A stretch of 64,000 nucleotides of DNA from Acidobacteriota bacterium (GCA_024277255.1 JAJRVQ010000124.1:80806-144805), one strand, 5' to 3'; numbered from the stretch's first letter, positions 53,262 to 62,706 are shown. The notes: generated from the letters alone by a model not told the origin. Numbers and translations: made by a program.

Positions 53262-54536
53262 TTAGTCGCGGGCGGCGTGGGCTCGGTCCCGTTCACCGCG
53301 CAGCTGTACCGTGTAGAAGGTGGCCAGACCAGCGAGGACCAAGAGAACCGCGGCGGTCGCGGTGACGGCGGTGCGGTGGCGGTGGACGAACTTGGCCAGA
53401 CGGTAACCCAGGGTCGCCGGCCGCGCGGCGACCGGCATGCCCCGCAAGTGCAGGCTCAGCTCTTCGCCCAGCTGCGCCACGGAGTTGTAGCGCCGCTCCG
53501 GCTCCTTGCGTAGCGCCTTGAGCACGATGTTGTCGAGGTCGCCGGCCAGCCGCCGGCGCAGCCGGGGCGGCGAGTCGCCAAGGCTGGGCTTGGTCGGCTC
53601 AACTTCGCAGACGATACGCTCCAGTTCGCGCGGCTGGCCGGCGGGGAGCTCGTACGGCAGCCGGCCGGTGAGCAGCCGGTAGAGCAAGACCCCGAGCGAG
53701 TAGATGTCGGTCGCCGTGGTCAAGGTCTGGCCGCTCAGTTGCTCCGGACTGGCGTAGGCCGGAGTGAGCATGCGCTCCTGCGGCGCGGTGACCGCCAGCT
53801 CTTCGCCGTCCGCGTCGTCGTTGGTCGCTGGGCGCAGCAACTTGGCGATGCCGAAGTCGAGAAGCTTGGGCACCCCGTCGGTGGTCACCAGAATGTTCGA
53901 TGGCTTGAGGTCGCGGTGGACTACCAGATTCTGGTGAGCGTAGTGGACAGCCTCGCAGACCTGGCGAAAGAGGGCCAGCCGTTGCTCGACGCTCAGCTCC
54001 AACCGATCGCAGTAGCTATCGATCGGCTCGCCGTCGATGCGCTCCATGACGAAATAGGGCAGCCCTTCCTGCGTGCTGCCACCGTCAAAAAGGCGGGCGA
54101 TGTTGGGGTGGTCGAGGCTGGCCAGGATTTGGCGCTCCTGGCGCAGGCGGCGCAGCAGGTCGTGGCTCTCCATGCCGCGGCGCAGTAGCTTGAGTGCCAC
54201 CTGCATGCGGAATTGCTCGTCCGCCCGCTCGGCCAGGTAGACGGTCGACAGACCGCCGCGGCCGAGGACGCCGAGCAGGCGATAGGGGCCGATGCGCCGC
54301 TCGCCGCTGCCGGTTTCCCTCTCCGCGGAGGCGGTGCTCCTCTCCAAGGTGTGACGGATAGCCATTTCGATCGCCGTCTCGGCCTCGGCGGAAGCTTCCA
54401 GTAGAGCCAAGGCTTGATCGCGCAGCGTCAGATCCCCGTCGCAGGACTCATCCAGGAAGGCATGACGCTCGCCGGGCTGGCGTTCGAGGGCGCCGTGAAA
54501 CAGCTCTTGCAGCTTGTGCCAGCGCTTCGCTTCCAT
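53262..54536 (-). CDS. Transmembrane Ser/Thr protein kinase, truncated by TAA before its TPR domain
   Basis: A 424-residue protein. Residues 85-340 form a Hanks-type kinase: glycine loop LGRGGLSTVY, catalytic Lys116 in VALKLL, HRDLKPSN with Asp209, DFGIAKLL (227-229) and APE-like YASPEQLSG. The juxtamembrane region leads to one helix (VTATAAVLLVLAGLATFY), then HAARD-stop. In this family the chain continues into periplasmic TPR repeats, which here follow in the same frame after the stop. The gene lies 18 bp downstream of the ECF sigma factor gene, a standard sigma-kinase pairing in Acidobacteriota and Planctomycetes. Confidence 0.88.
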   Translation of the reverse strand: MEAKRWHKLQELFHGALERQPGERHAFLDESCDGDLTLRDQALALLEASAEAETAIEMAIRHTLERSTASAERETGSGERRIGPYRLLGVLGRGGLSTVYLAERADEQFRMQVALKLLRRGMESHDLLRRLRQERQILASLDHPNIARLFDGGSTQEGLPYFVMERIDGEPIDSYCDRLELSVEQRLALFRQVCEAVHYAHQNLVVHRDLKPSNILVTTDGVPKLLDFGIAKLLRPATNDDADGEELAVTAPQERMLTPAYASPEQLSGQTLTTATDIYSLGVLLYRLLTGRLPYELPAGQPRELERIVCEVEPTKPSLGDSPPRLRRRLAGDLDNIVLKALRKEPERRYNSVAQLGEELSLHLRGMPVAARPATLGYRLAKFVHRHRTAVTATAAVLLVLAGLATFYTVQLRGERDRAHAARD

Positions 54537-54554
54537 CGCTTTGAATCCCTTAGG

Positions 54555-55106
54555 CTAGCGGCGGATCTGTTGGTGAAGCCAGGCCTTGGCCATCTTCAGC
54601 TCACGGTCGACCGACGAGCGCGAAAGGCCGAGCGTTTTCGCCGTTTCGCCGATCGACAGGCCGCCGAAGTAGCGCAGCTCGACGATCCGCGACTTGCGCT
54701 GGTCGAAGGTCTCGAGATCCTTGAGTGCGTCGTCGAGCGCCACCAGGTACCAATCGGGCTGCGCCGCCAAGTCGTTGTCGTCCAGTGACAGCGCTTCGTT
54801 GCCGCCACCGCGCTTGGCGGCGTTGTGGCGGCGGGCGTAGTCGGCGAGCACGCGGCGCATCACCCCGGCGGCCACGGCGAAGAAGTGCTGGCGATTCTGC
54901 CAGCCCAACTCGGCGTCGACCAGCCGCAGGTAGGCTTCGTGAATCAGCGCCGTCGTCTGCAACTCGTGGCGTTCCCGTTCACCACGCATGTAGTGGCGCG
55001 CCAGCCGGTGCAGCTCTTGATAGACGACCGGCACCAGGTGTTCGAAGGCTTCCTCATCGCCCGCGTGCCAGTCTTGCAGTAGTTGGGTGACGCTTACTTC
55101 CGCCAT
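54555..55106 (-). CDS. ECF sigma factor, Sigma70_X6 (TIGR02999) type
   Basis: A 183-residue sigma factor. Region 2 covers residues 10-95 (LLQDWHAGDEEAFEHLVPVV, HELQTTALIHEAYLRLVD, FFAVAAGVMRRVLADYARRH). Region 4 covers residues 125-180 (RIVELRYFGGLSIGETAKTL, GLSRSSVDRELKMAKAWLHQ). The TALIHEAYLRL and HFFAVAA strings are hallmarks of the X6 group, which pairs with Ser/Thr kinases instead of classical anti-sigma factors. The kinase gene follows 18 bp downstream, so phosphorylation-based control is likely (inference from family). Confidence 0.92.
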   Translation of the reverse strand: MAEVSVTQLLQDWHAGDEEAFEHLVPVVYQELHRLARHYMRGERERHELQTTALIHEAYLRLVDAELGWQNRQHFFAVAAGVMRRVLADYARRHNAAKRGGGNEALSLDDNDLAAQPDWYLVALDDALKDLETFDQRKSRIVELRYFGGLSIGETAKTLGLSRSSVDRELKMAKAWLHQQIRR

Positions 55107-55224
55107 CGCGGCTGTACCTCCTACGGATCGCCAAAGGTGAGAGCAGAGTTTAGCGGTTCGGCTATCATTGCAGAAAGTCCAACTTAGCCTTCCCTGTATG
55201 CGGCGAATAGCTTAGGAGAAGCCC

Positions 55225-58200
55225 ATGAGTCTGACCTCGATTGCGTTCGGGTCTGCGGCGAAACCGTTCGTCAAGAAAGAATTCCTCGGCGCCAACAGCA
55301 GTGCGACAGTGACGGCGCAGGGGCCGGAGGAGTTGGATGTGGTGGTGGCTCTGGCCGAGAACAGCCCTTTTCCGCCTCGGCAGATCGATCTGGGAGAGGT
55401 CTCAGTGCAGGGTCAGGGTGGCAAACCGGTGGTGCTCAAGGGGTTGCCGGGGCAAGGTAACGTGAGCTTCACGGCGCAAGCCGGTTTCGGTTTGGCGGTC
55501 TATCCCGATCCCGTGGCGCTGGTGGCGTACCTGGCGTCCACACTGAATTGGGCCGGGCGGCTCCAAGAGGGGTTCACGCTGCCGGACGATCCCGGCGCCA
55601 ACTACCTCTCACTGACCTGGCGCTACGATTTCGGGGGTAGCGGCAAGCTCTCGGCGCGACCGGCGGAGCTGGGTGGGGGGATCGGGGCGAGCTTCGGGAT
55701 CGACGCCGAAACCGGCGGCCTCTTCGCGCTGATTCAGCGCGCGCCCAAGAGCACCGGGGCGCGCACGGCGGTGGCCAAGGCACTTTCCTCCTGGCGTTTG
55801 CCCAAGCGGGTGCGCAAGGCATCGGAGCTGGCGCCGGGCACCTGGCTGCTGGCCGCGGTGGACGGCAGTCTGAAGATGTCTCTGGACGCTGAGTACGGCT
55901 ACAACATGAGCTGGGTACGCCAGGCGAAACTGGGCGAGCTGGTGGGCGACATTGGCCTCAAGCTCGAACTCGGAGTGTCGGCCAAAGTGGGCGCTCAGTT
56001 CTCGGGGCGCTACGCGGTGGTGCTGGGGCGGGAGACGAGCGCTCCGGTTCTCCGCTTGCGGATCTACAAGATCAAGAAGAAGGGATGGAACTTTGCGCTC
56101 AACGCCGGGGCCACGGTCACCGGCGACACCTCCAATTTCTCACCGGCCAGTTTTGAGACCTTCCTCGCCGGGGTGCTGGGTCTCAACGCATCGCAGGTGA
56201 TCGGCGATCTCGACGGGCTCGAGAAGTGGACGGACCCGCAACGTCTACCCAAGGAGTTGGCGACCCTCGGCACCGACTACCTCTTCGACTTCATCCACCA
56301 GGTGACCGGCGTTGACCCGGTAGCCGAATTCAACCAAGCCAAGGGCGAGCTGCTGGCGCTGATCCAACGCTGGAACGCGCTGCCGCAACGGGTGGCGGCA
56401 CAGCTGTGGAAGGCGGTCGGCGAGGGAAATCTGCAAGAGCTGCAGAAACTGCACGACCTGGCTCAACAGATCGCGACCTCGCCCGACGACGAAGTGCGCC
56501 GGTTGATCGGGGCGAAGTTGTCGAGCGTTGAGTTTTTCTCCACCCCATCCGGCCGCTGGTTGCTCTCGGTGGCTGAGGGCAAGCTCCTCTCACTCGTTTC
56601 CGGTCCGCTCGACAAGCTGCAAGCGGTGGCCGGCAAGACGACCGCGGTGATCGATCCGGGGCGCCCGCTGGAGCTTTTTACCCGCTTCCAGCAGCAGCTC
56701 TCGCAGCGGTTGGGGATCGACAAGATCGAGGCGGCGGCGCAGGCTGCCGACCCGGCGCAGCTCGACGACTGGCTGGCGGCGCGGCTGGCCAAGTTCATCG
56801 GCGCCGGCTCGGTGACCGGCAAGGCGCTGGGTGAGCTGAACGCGGGGCTCACGGCGCTGCGCGCCAAGAGCCAGGAGTTCTACGGCAAGACGCTGGCGGC
56901 GCTCAACAAGAGCTACCAGTTCTCCTTGGCGACGACCTACCAATCGACCTCGGCGGGCAGCGCACTCTTCGACGTCGAGTTCGACTTCCAGGGCGGCAAA
57001 GCGGCGGCTGCCTCCGAGCTGCTGGCTGACGCTCTCGCTGGTGACTTCAACGCTCTGCTCACGCAGCCCTCTGCGGCGGTGAAGCTGAACCAGGCGGTGC
57101 TCAGCCACAACACCGAGCGGCAGAGCCACGTCGAGATCAGTCTGCCGTGGCTCGACAAGACGAGCGACTGGAAGAACACCGCATCGGCAGCTTTGAACGT
57201 CGAGGACGATTCGGCAGGGCGGCTGTTGCTCTACACGCTGAGCGCCGAAGATTCGGTGCGTCAGGCTGCCTCGCGGGCCAACTTCGCTCGCTGTTCGAGC
57301 CTGGGGCTGACCGCCAGATTGCCCAAGCGGCTCAAGGCGGGGGTCAGCGACCACCGCGCCACCGGCGAGAACTACTCCAGCTCCTACTCGCTGCGCCGGG
57401 CCAGCCAGAAGACGGTGCGCAAGGAGCTGGAGATGGAGATCGGCCCCTACTTGCAGGCTTACTTCGCTGGTCTGCTGGAGGGCGTGGGCAACGGCAAGAT
57501 CTCGGACAGCTTCGACGACTGGTTGGTCGATCTCGACAAGGCGCTGGATCCGGTGCAGCCGGGTACCGGCAACCTCGGCTTTACCCTCTTCTCCCTGGAG
57601 GTGGCGCTCTCCGACCAGCAGGTGGGAGTCTGGTTTCAGAGTGGTTTCGGCAGCAGCGATTACCAGCGCATGTCCAAAGCGCTGCAGCATCGTCTGAAGG
57701 CGAAGATCGCCTTCTACTATTTCGCCGACATCGGCAAGCTCGGGCCGAGTAGTCCCAATCAGCAGGCGGTGCTCCTCTACACGGCGATCGCCCCGCACAG
57801 CCAGCTCAAAGTGGTCGGCCAGCAGCTCGAGGAGAAGGGTAGTCAGGTCTACTGGGACTATCTCGATTCGAACCTTCTACGCACAGTGCTGAGTTCGGGC
57901 GAGACCCAACGCCGGCTGGCAACTCGCATGGGACAGCTCGAAGCCCGCCTCTTGCGCCACGGCCGAACCGCTGTGGCCAAGCGGTTCGACCCGCAAGTGG
58001 CTCAGAATCTGAGCAATGTCATCAGCGGTGCACTGAACTCGGGGCGCCCCTTCTTCGACAACCTGTTGCTCGCCGAATCGCGGCTGGTCAACGCCGCCAA
58101 GAAGGCGCAGGCGCAGTGGTCGAAGGCGCTGACCAGTAGCAGCAAGAACCCGCAGGGGGCGGTGAAGGCGCTGCAGAAGTTCGGCGGCGCGATCACCGAG

Positions 58201-58452
58201 GCCTTCAACAAGGACCTGCGCGACGCGGTACTCGGCTCGGCGCTGCGGCCGTTGGGCACGCTGCTGCTCCTGGAAGGAGCGCTGGCGCTGCGCAACAGCC
58301 CAAACAGCAAGCCGCAAGCGCCGAGCGCGCTGGCCTCCCTGGCCGTGGTTAAACCGGGTGTGATGTTCGACGCCCAGAGTTTCCTGGACGGCACAGTGCC
58401 GCCGGCCGGCGAGTTGGTGATCCAGCAGCGGCTGGCTAACTTGAAGGGCTAG
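55225..58452 (+). CDS. Large orphan protein of 1075 residues, unknown function
   Basis: I do not recognise any domain. The start at 55225 (AGGAGA 7 bp upstream) gives MSLTSIAFGSAAKPFVKKEF with no signal peptide. Residues 1-330 look beta-rich (FGGSGKLSARPAELGGGIGA, LKLELGVSAKVGAQFSGRYA, KKKGWNFALNAGATVTGDTS). Residues 330-620 are helical with many Leu/Gln heptad-like stretches (GNLQELQKLHDLAQQIATSP). Residues 620-900 are mixed beta, and 900-1075 helical again, with a hydrophobic stretch GTLLLLEGALALRNS. Codon usage fits the neighbours. It starts 118 bp from the divergent ECF sigma gene, so shared regulation is possible. Large cytosolic or non-classically exported proteins of this kind include toxins and scaffold proteins; nothing here decides. 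Confidence 0.8.
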   Translation: MSLTSIAFGSAAKPFVKKEFLGANSSATVTAQGPEELDVVVALAENSPFPPRQIDLGEVSVQGQGGKPVVLKGLPGQGNVSFTAQAGFGLAVYPDPVALVAYLASTLNWAGRLQEGFTLPDDPGANYLSLTWRYDFGGSGKLSARPAELGGGIGASFGIDAETGGLFALIQRAPKSTGARTAVAKALSSWRLPKRVRKASELAPGTWLLAAVDGSLKMSLDAEYGYNMSWVRQAKLGELVGDIGLKLELGVSAKVGAQFSGRYAVVLGRETSAPVLRLRIYKIKKKGWNFALNAGATVTGDTSNFSPASFETFLAGVLGLNASQVIGDLDGLEKWTDPQRLPKELATLGTDYLFDFIHQVTGVDPVAEFNQAKGELLALIQRWNALPQRVAAQLWKAVGEGNLQELQKLHDLAQQIATSPDDEVRRLIGAKLSSVEFFSTPSGRWLLSVAEGKLLSLVSGPLDKLQAVAGKTTAVIDPGRPLELFTRFQQQLSQRLGIDKIEAAAQAADPAQLDDWLAARLAKFIGAGSVTGKALGELNAGLTALRAKSQEFYGKTLAALNKSYQFSLATTYQSTSAGSALFDVEFDFQGGKAAAASELLADALAGDFNALLTQPSAAVKLNQAVLSHNTERQSHVEISLPWLDKTSDWKNTASAALNVEDDSAGRLLLYTLSAEDSVRQAASRANFARCSSLGLTARLPKRLKAGVSDHRATGENYSSSYSLRRASQKTVRKELEMEIGPYLQAYFAGLLEGVGNGKISDSFDDWLVDLDKALDPVQPGTGNLGFTLFSLEVALSDQQVGVWFQSGFGSSDYQRMSKALQHRLKAKIAFYYFADIGKLGPSSPNQQAVLLYTAIAPHSQLKVVGQQLEEKGSQVYWDYLDSNLLRTVLSSGETQRRLATRMGQLEARLLRHGRTAVAKRFDPQVAQNLSNVISGALNSGRPFFDNLLLAESRLVNAAKKAQAQWSKALTSSSKNPQGAVKALQKFGGAITEAFNKDLRDAVLGSALRPLGTLLLLEGALALRNSPNSKPQAPSALASLAVVKPGVMFDAQSFLDGTVPPAGELVIQQRLANLKG

Positions 58453-58456
58453 CCCG

Positions 58457-60259
58457 CTACCGTTCGAACAGATTCAGAAACCCCACCACGGCAAACAAGC
58501 CGCCCCCGGTCTTCAACTCACCGCTGGCGACGGCAGCGATTGGGCTGCGCTTGCCGAAGGCGATGCGCTTCCAGATCTTGGCGTCCACGGTGATTGAGAG
58601 GTCGGCCTTGGCCGGGGCGCGGTGGCGAACTTCGGCGACGCCGTGGCGCAGGTGGATGGTGTAGTGCTCCTCGACATCGGGGAAGTGAAAGTGGACCACG
58701 GTGTCGCGATCGAGCGCCTTCTCGGCTTTGAGCCGTACCGGCAGCGCCTCCATGAAGGGACCGATGGCGAGGCTGTCGACGAACTCGTCGCTGACCTCCG
58801 TGCGCGGGGTTGGAGGGATCTTCAGTTCGCCCCGAATCTCTGCCGCCTGGCTCAGCAGGTAGTGGCGGCCGTTGGCGCTGGGGTGAACCTTGCCCTGTTC
58901 CTCGAGCGCCGCGGCCAGCGTCTCGCGAGCCGCTTTGGACTTCGGTTTGAGGCGCAGCCAGTGGTCGGCCAGCTCGGCCGCCCACCGCACATCGCCGCTG
59001 GCCAAGGCCGACTTCGCCTGTTCGGCGAGTGGCCGCCCGTCTTCGAGCGCGGCGCTCAGCCGGAGCGAACGATCTTCAGCGCTCAAGGGATCGAGGTGGG
59101 CGCCCCGGCCGTCGAACCAGCCGAGGTAACCGTCGAAGATGGCGCGCACCGACCAGGCCACGGTGCCGTAGGTTTCGGCCAGCCAAGGATGGTCGGCGAG
59201 GTGGGGTGGTAGCTGAATCTCGGCTACTAACTCCTCCGCGGTGGCTCCCCGGTTGATTCCGCGCACCGTCTGATCGTGGATGTACTGGATGGCGTCGCGA
59301 TAGGCGGTGAGGAGTTCGGCGATGGCCTCCTTACCGGCGACCGGCGAGGTATGGCTGGGGACTAGAACCTCGGCACCCAGGTCGCGCATGGTGTCGAGGC
59401 TGGCCACCCATTGCCGGACGTCGCGGTAGGCGGTGCCGCGAATGGTGTAGAGGTTGGGGAAGGCGCGGTAGATGTTGTCGCCGGCGAGAAGAGTCTTGCT
59501 CTTCGGCAGCCAGACGAAGAGCTGATCGGAGCTCTCGCCGGGGGCGTGGACCAGCGTCAGGTCGAGGCCGGCAACCGAGATGTCGAGCCGCTCTTCAACG
59601 ACGTGCGTCGGGCGAGCCAGCGTCAGGTCGCTCGGCTCGTAGTCTAGAGTCGGCCCGATGCCGGCGTTGGCGACGCTGGCCGCGGGCAGGAACTGGCCGA
59701 ACATCCGCATGCTGCGCAGGTAGAGCGCATCGGAAAGAGCGTTGACCACGCGGTCGATCTCTTGCGAGGTGGTGGCATGGGCGTAGACCGGCGGCGCAGC
59801 CACTGGCGAGGTACCGCCAGCGTTCTCCACGGCACTTTCCACGGCGCTCTCCAGGGCGCTCTCCACAAAGACACCGCCGCCGAAGACGTGGTCGGAGTGG
59901 TGGTGGGTGAGGATGATCGCCCGCACCGGTTTCTCGGGCGAAGGTAGCCCAGTGGTTTCGCGGAAGGCGGCGAGAACCGCCTCCGCCTGCCTCCGGCCGC
60001 TCATCGTATCGACGATCACCACCCCGCCGGGAGCTTCGAGCAGAATCGAGTTGGCGAGGCCGAAGCCGCTGGCCACCCAGACACCCTCACCGGCAGCGCG
60101 GACTCCGCGTTCGAAGAGGGAACTCTGGGCCGCCAGGCGGCTGTCCACTTCAAGAACCGGAGCGGGGCCGGGAGGAGCACCGCAGCTAGAAAGGCTCAGC
60201 GAGAGTGCCAGATGGAGAAGGGTGGCTGTCATCGGTAGGGGGCTCCGTCGCAAGGTCAT
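58457..60259 (-). CDS. Alkylsulfatase-like metallo-beta-lactamase-fold lipoprotein
   Basis: A 600-residue protein; an internal ATG at 60232 is also possible. A lipoprotein-like signal (LHLALSLSLSSC) precedes an MBL fold with the LTHHHSDHVFGG zinc motif at residues 118-128, GESSDQLFVWLP and LAGDNIYRAFPNLY. The middle part resembles the alkylsulfatase dimerisation domain (YLGWFDGRGAHLDP and ALASGDVRWAAELADHWLRL). The last 110 residues form an SCP2-like domain. This order matches SdsA/BDS1-type alkylsulfatases of about 600-660 residues. Residues 133-145 contain a short repeat (ESALESAVESAVE) not expected in the family. It probably hydrolyses sulfate or related esters in the periplasm. Confidence 0.87.
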   Translation of the reverse strand: MTLRRSPLPMTATLLHLALSLSLSSCGAPPGPAPVLEVDSRLAAQSSLFERGVRAAGEGVWVASGFGLANSILLEAPGGVVIVDTMSGRRQAEAVLAAFRETTGLPSPEKPVRAIILTHHHSDHVFGGGVFVESALESAVESAVENAGGTSPVAAPPVYAHATTSQEIDRVVNALSDALYLRSMRMFGQFLPAASVANAGIGPTLDYEPSDLTLARPTHVVEERLDISVAGLDLTLVHAPGESSDQLFVWLPKSKTLLAGDNIYRAFPNLYTIRGTAYRDVRQWVASLDTMRDLGAEVLVPSHTSPVAGKEAIAELLTAYRDAIQYIHDQTVRGINRGATAEELVAEIQLPPHLADHPWLAETYGTVAWSVRAIFDGYLGWFDGRGAHLDPLSAEDRSLRLSAALEDGRPLAEQAKSALASGDVRWAAELADHWLRLKPKSKAARETLAAALEEQGKVHPSANGRHYLLSQAAEIRGELKIPPTPRTEVSDEFVDSLAIGPFMEALPVRLKAEKALDRDTVVHFHFPDVEEHYTIHLRHGVAEVRHRAPAKADLSITVDAKIWKRIAFGKRSPIAAVASGELKTGGGLFAVVGFLNLFER

Positions 60260-60280
60260 TGGTGGAGTGGTAGTGGGCGT

Positions 60281-61507
60281 CTAACGTTGGACCGAGGGTG
60301 ATGCAGCACCGGTACGCTGCCTGTACCGGCGCAGAATCCGCCGCGCCAGCGAGAGCTTGTGGACCTCGTCCGGGCCGTCGTAGATGCGTGCTCCGCGCTC
60401 GTGGCGATAGAAGTAGGAGAGGACGGTGTCGTCGGTCATGCCGAGCGCGCCGTGGGCCTGAACCGCCCGGTCGAGCACCCGCAGCAGCGTGCCAGCGACG
60501 AGGAACTTGATCATTGAGATATCTTGCCGTGCCTGGCGCCAACCCTGCTGCTCGATCTTCCAGGCGGTGTGCAGAGTCAACAGGCGGGAGGCCTCGATCT
60601 CGGCGGCGCTTTCGGCGATCCACGCCTGGACGATCTCGCGATCCCCCAGCACCTTTCCCGGTGCGATGGTGCGCGTCGTAGCGCGGTGGCACAGCAGCTC
60701 GAAGGCGCGCTTGCAGATCCCCAGCCAGCGCATGCAGTGGTGAATTCGCCCCGGCCCCAGCCGCTCCTGGGCGATGACGAAACCGTGGCCCTCCGGGCCG
60801 ATCCGGTGGGCCACAGGCACTCGGCAGTCGATGTAGCGGATCTCGGCGTGGCTGGGCCAATCCTCGCCTTCGTCGCCCATTACGGAGACGTTGCGCACCA
60901 GCTCGAAGCCGGGTGTTGCGGTCGGCACCAGGATCATGCTCGCCCGCTGGTGGGGCTCGGCCTCAGGGTGGGTTACAGCCATGACGATGGCGAAAGCGGC
61001 GCCGTCGGCGGAGGTGGTGAACCACTTGCATCCGTTGATCACGTAGTGGTCGCCGTCGACAAGGGCGGTGGTTTCGAGCATCACCGGGTTGGAGCCGGGT
61101 AGGTCGACCTCGGTCATCGAAAAACAGCTGCGGATCTCGCCGTCGATCAGCGGTCGCAGGTAGCGGTGCTGTAGTTCTTCGCTGGCGTAGCGGTGCAAGA
61201 TCTCCGCGTTGCCGGCGTCAGGCGCCTGGCAGCCGAAGACGAAGTGGCCGAACGGGCAGCCACCGAGCGCTTCCGAGATCAACCCCAGCTCTACCAGCCC
61301 CAACCCCATTCCGCCGAACTCGCGTGGATGGCCGGGAGCCCATAGGCCGAGTTCCTTCACCCGGGCGCGCTTCTCTTTAAGCGCCGGCAGCAAGCGGCGA
61401 AATGGTTGGCCGAGGAAGTCCGGTTCGAGCGGCGTGAGCTCGCCCTCGACAAACTCCTCGACTCGAGCGATGAGTTCTTGTGTTTTCTCTGGCAGGGAAA
61501 AGTCCAT
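60281..61507 (-). CDS. Acyl-CoA dehydrogenase
   Basis: A 408-residue protein from the ATG at 61507 (MDFSLPEKTQELIARVEEFV). It has the ACAD motifs: FSMTEVDLPGSNPVMLETTA (FAD/substrate), YVINGCKWFTTSADGAAFAI, GPGRIHHCMRWLGICKRAFE, and C-terminal AVQAHGALGMTDDTVLSYFY with ARIYDGPDEVHKLSLARRIL. The GPDE stretch carries the position of the catalytic Glu seen in the ACAD10/11-like branch. It is divergent from an aminoglycoside-phosphotransferase-type kinase whose start is 59 bp away, the usual bacterial split form of ACAD10/11. Confidence 0.92.
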   Translation of the reverse strand: MDFSLPEKTQELIARVEEFVEGELTPLEPDFLGQPFRRLLPALKEKRARVKELGLWAPGHPREFGGMGLGLVELGLISEALGGCPFGHFVFGCQAPDAGNAEILHRYASEELQHRYLRPLIDGEIRSCFSMTEVDLPGSNPVMLETTALVDGDHYVINGCKWFTTSADGAAFAIVMAVTHPEAEPHQRASMILVPTATPGFELVRNVSVMGDEGEDWPSHAEIRYIDCRVPVAHRIGPEGHGFVIAQERLGPGRIHHCMRWLGICKRAFELLCHRATTRTIAPGKVLGDREIVQAWIAESAAEIEASRLLTLHTAWKIEQQGWRQARQDISMIKFLVAGTLLRVLDRAVQAHGALGMTDDTVLSYFYRHERGARIYDGPDEVHKLSLARRILRRYRQRTGAASPSVQR

Positions 61508-61566
61508 GGGTGGTCCTCTCTGGCGAACGCCCATGATACGACGCCGGCGGTATACTGCCGGCCTCC

Positions 61567-62706
61567 ATGCCAAAGCTGCCGATGGATCGATCCACCGCCG
61601 TTCGCCAGGGCGAGGAGCTGGAGGTCGATCGGCTGGAGCGATACCTGCGTGGCCACCTGCCGGGACCCTTGTCCGAACTGCCCGGTCGACTCAGCGTGCG
61701 ACAGTTTCCCAGCGGTTTCTCCAACCTCACCTACTTGATCGAGTCCGCGGGGAGTGAATCAGGGAATGAGAGGCTCCAATGGGTGCTACGCCGGCCGCCT
61801 TTCGGCTCCAAAGTAGCCTCGGCGCACGATATGGGCCGCGAGTACCGCATCCTGAGCGGCCTTGCCGGCTCATTCGGCAAGGCGCCCAAACCGGTGCTGT
61901 TTTGTGACGATTCGTCGGTACTCGGTGCGCCCTTCTATCTGATGGAACGGGTCACCGGGACGATCTTGCGTGGCCGTATGCGCCAGGAGGAGAGGCCGGA
62001 CGCGGAGCAGATGGGCCAGATCGCCGGCGATTTCGTCTCCACCCTGGCCGAGTTGCACGCCGTGGACTATCGCGCCTGCGGCCTCGGCGATCTGGGTAGG
62101 CCCGAGGGGTATGCTCGGCGGCAGGTCGAGGGCTGGGTGAGGCGCTACGCCGCCGCGCGGACCGGGGATTTGCCGGCCATGGAGCGGGCCGCCGTTTGGC
62201 TGGTCGAGCAACTGCCCGAGGCGTCGTCCAACGGGTCGGGCGCGGCCGGTGCGGCGCTGATCCACAACGACTTCAAGTACGACAACCTGGTGCTGTCGAA
62301 TGGCCCCGTTCCCACCGTGCGCGCCGTGCTCGATTGGGAGATGGCCACCCTCGGCGACCCGTTGATGGATCTGGGCACGGCGCTGGGCTACTGGGCGCAG
62401 GAGGACGATCCGCCGGAGATCCTGGCGGCCGCCTTGAGCCCGACGACCTTGCCGGGCAATCCCGGTCGCGCCGAACTGGCTGAACGCTACGCCGCAGCGA
62501 GCGGCCGCGACCTCGGCGATATTCTCTTCTACTATGTCTTCGGGCTGTTCAAGATCGCTGTCATCGTGCAGCAGATCTACTTCCGCTTTTCTCGCGGCCA
62601 CACCCAAGATCCACGCTTCGCCGGCCTGGGCGAAGTGGTCCAAGCGTGCGGCCGAATGGCGGCACAGGCGATCGATCGAGGCCGCATCGACCGGTTGTTC
62701 GATTGA
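61567..62706 (+). CDS. APH-type kinase of the ACAD10/11 family
   Basis: A 379-residue protein. N-lobe: QFPSGFSNLTYLIESA and WVLRRPPFGSKVASAHDMGR (ATP-binding Lys and Glu region). Catalytic loop: LIHNDFKYDNLVLS near residue 230. Mg motif: AVLDWEMATLGDPLMDLGTA. C-terminal: FYYVFGLFKIAVIVQQIYFR. These strings are typical of the phosphotransferases fused to acyl-CoA dehydrogenase in animal ACAD10/11. In such systems the kinase phosphorylates 4-hydroxyacyl-CoA and the dehydrogenase acts on the phosphorylated intermediate. The divergent ACAD gene supports that pathway here. Confidence 0.9.
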   Translation: MPKLPMDRSTAVRQGEELEVDRLERYLRGHLPGPLSELPGRLSVRQFPSGFSNLTYLIESAGSESGNERLQWVLRRPPFGSKVASAHDMGREYRILSGLAGSFGKAPKPVLFCDDSSVLGAPFYLMERVTGTILRGRMRQEERPDAEQMGQIAGDFVSTLAELHAVDYRACGLGDLGRPEGYARRQVEGWVRRYAAARTGDLPAMERAAVWLVEQLPEASSNGSGAAGAALIHNDFKYDNLVLSNGPVPTVRAVLDWEMATLGDPLMDLGTALGYWAQEDDPPEILAAALSPTTLPGNPGRAELAERYAAASGRDLGDILFYYVFGLFKIAVIVQQIYFRFSRGHTQDPRFAGLGEVVQACGRMAAQAIDRGRIDRLFD

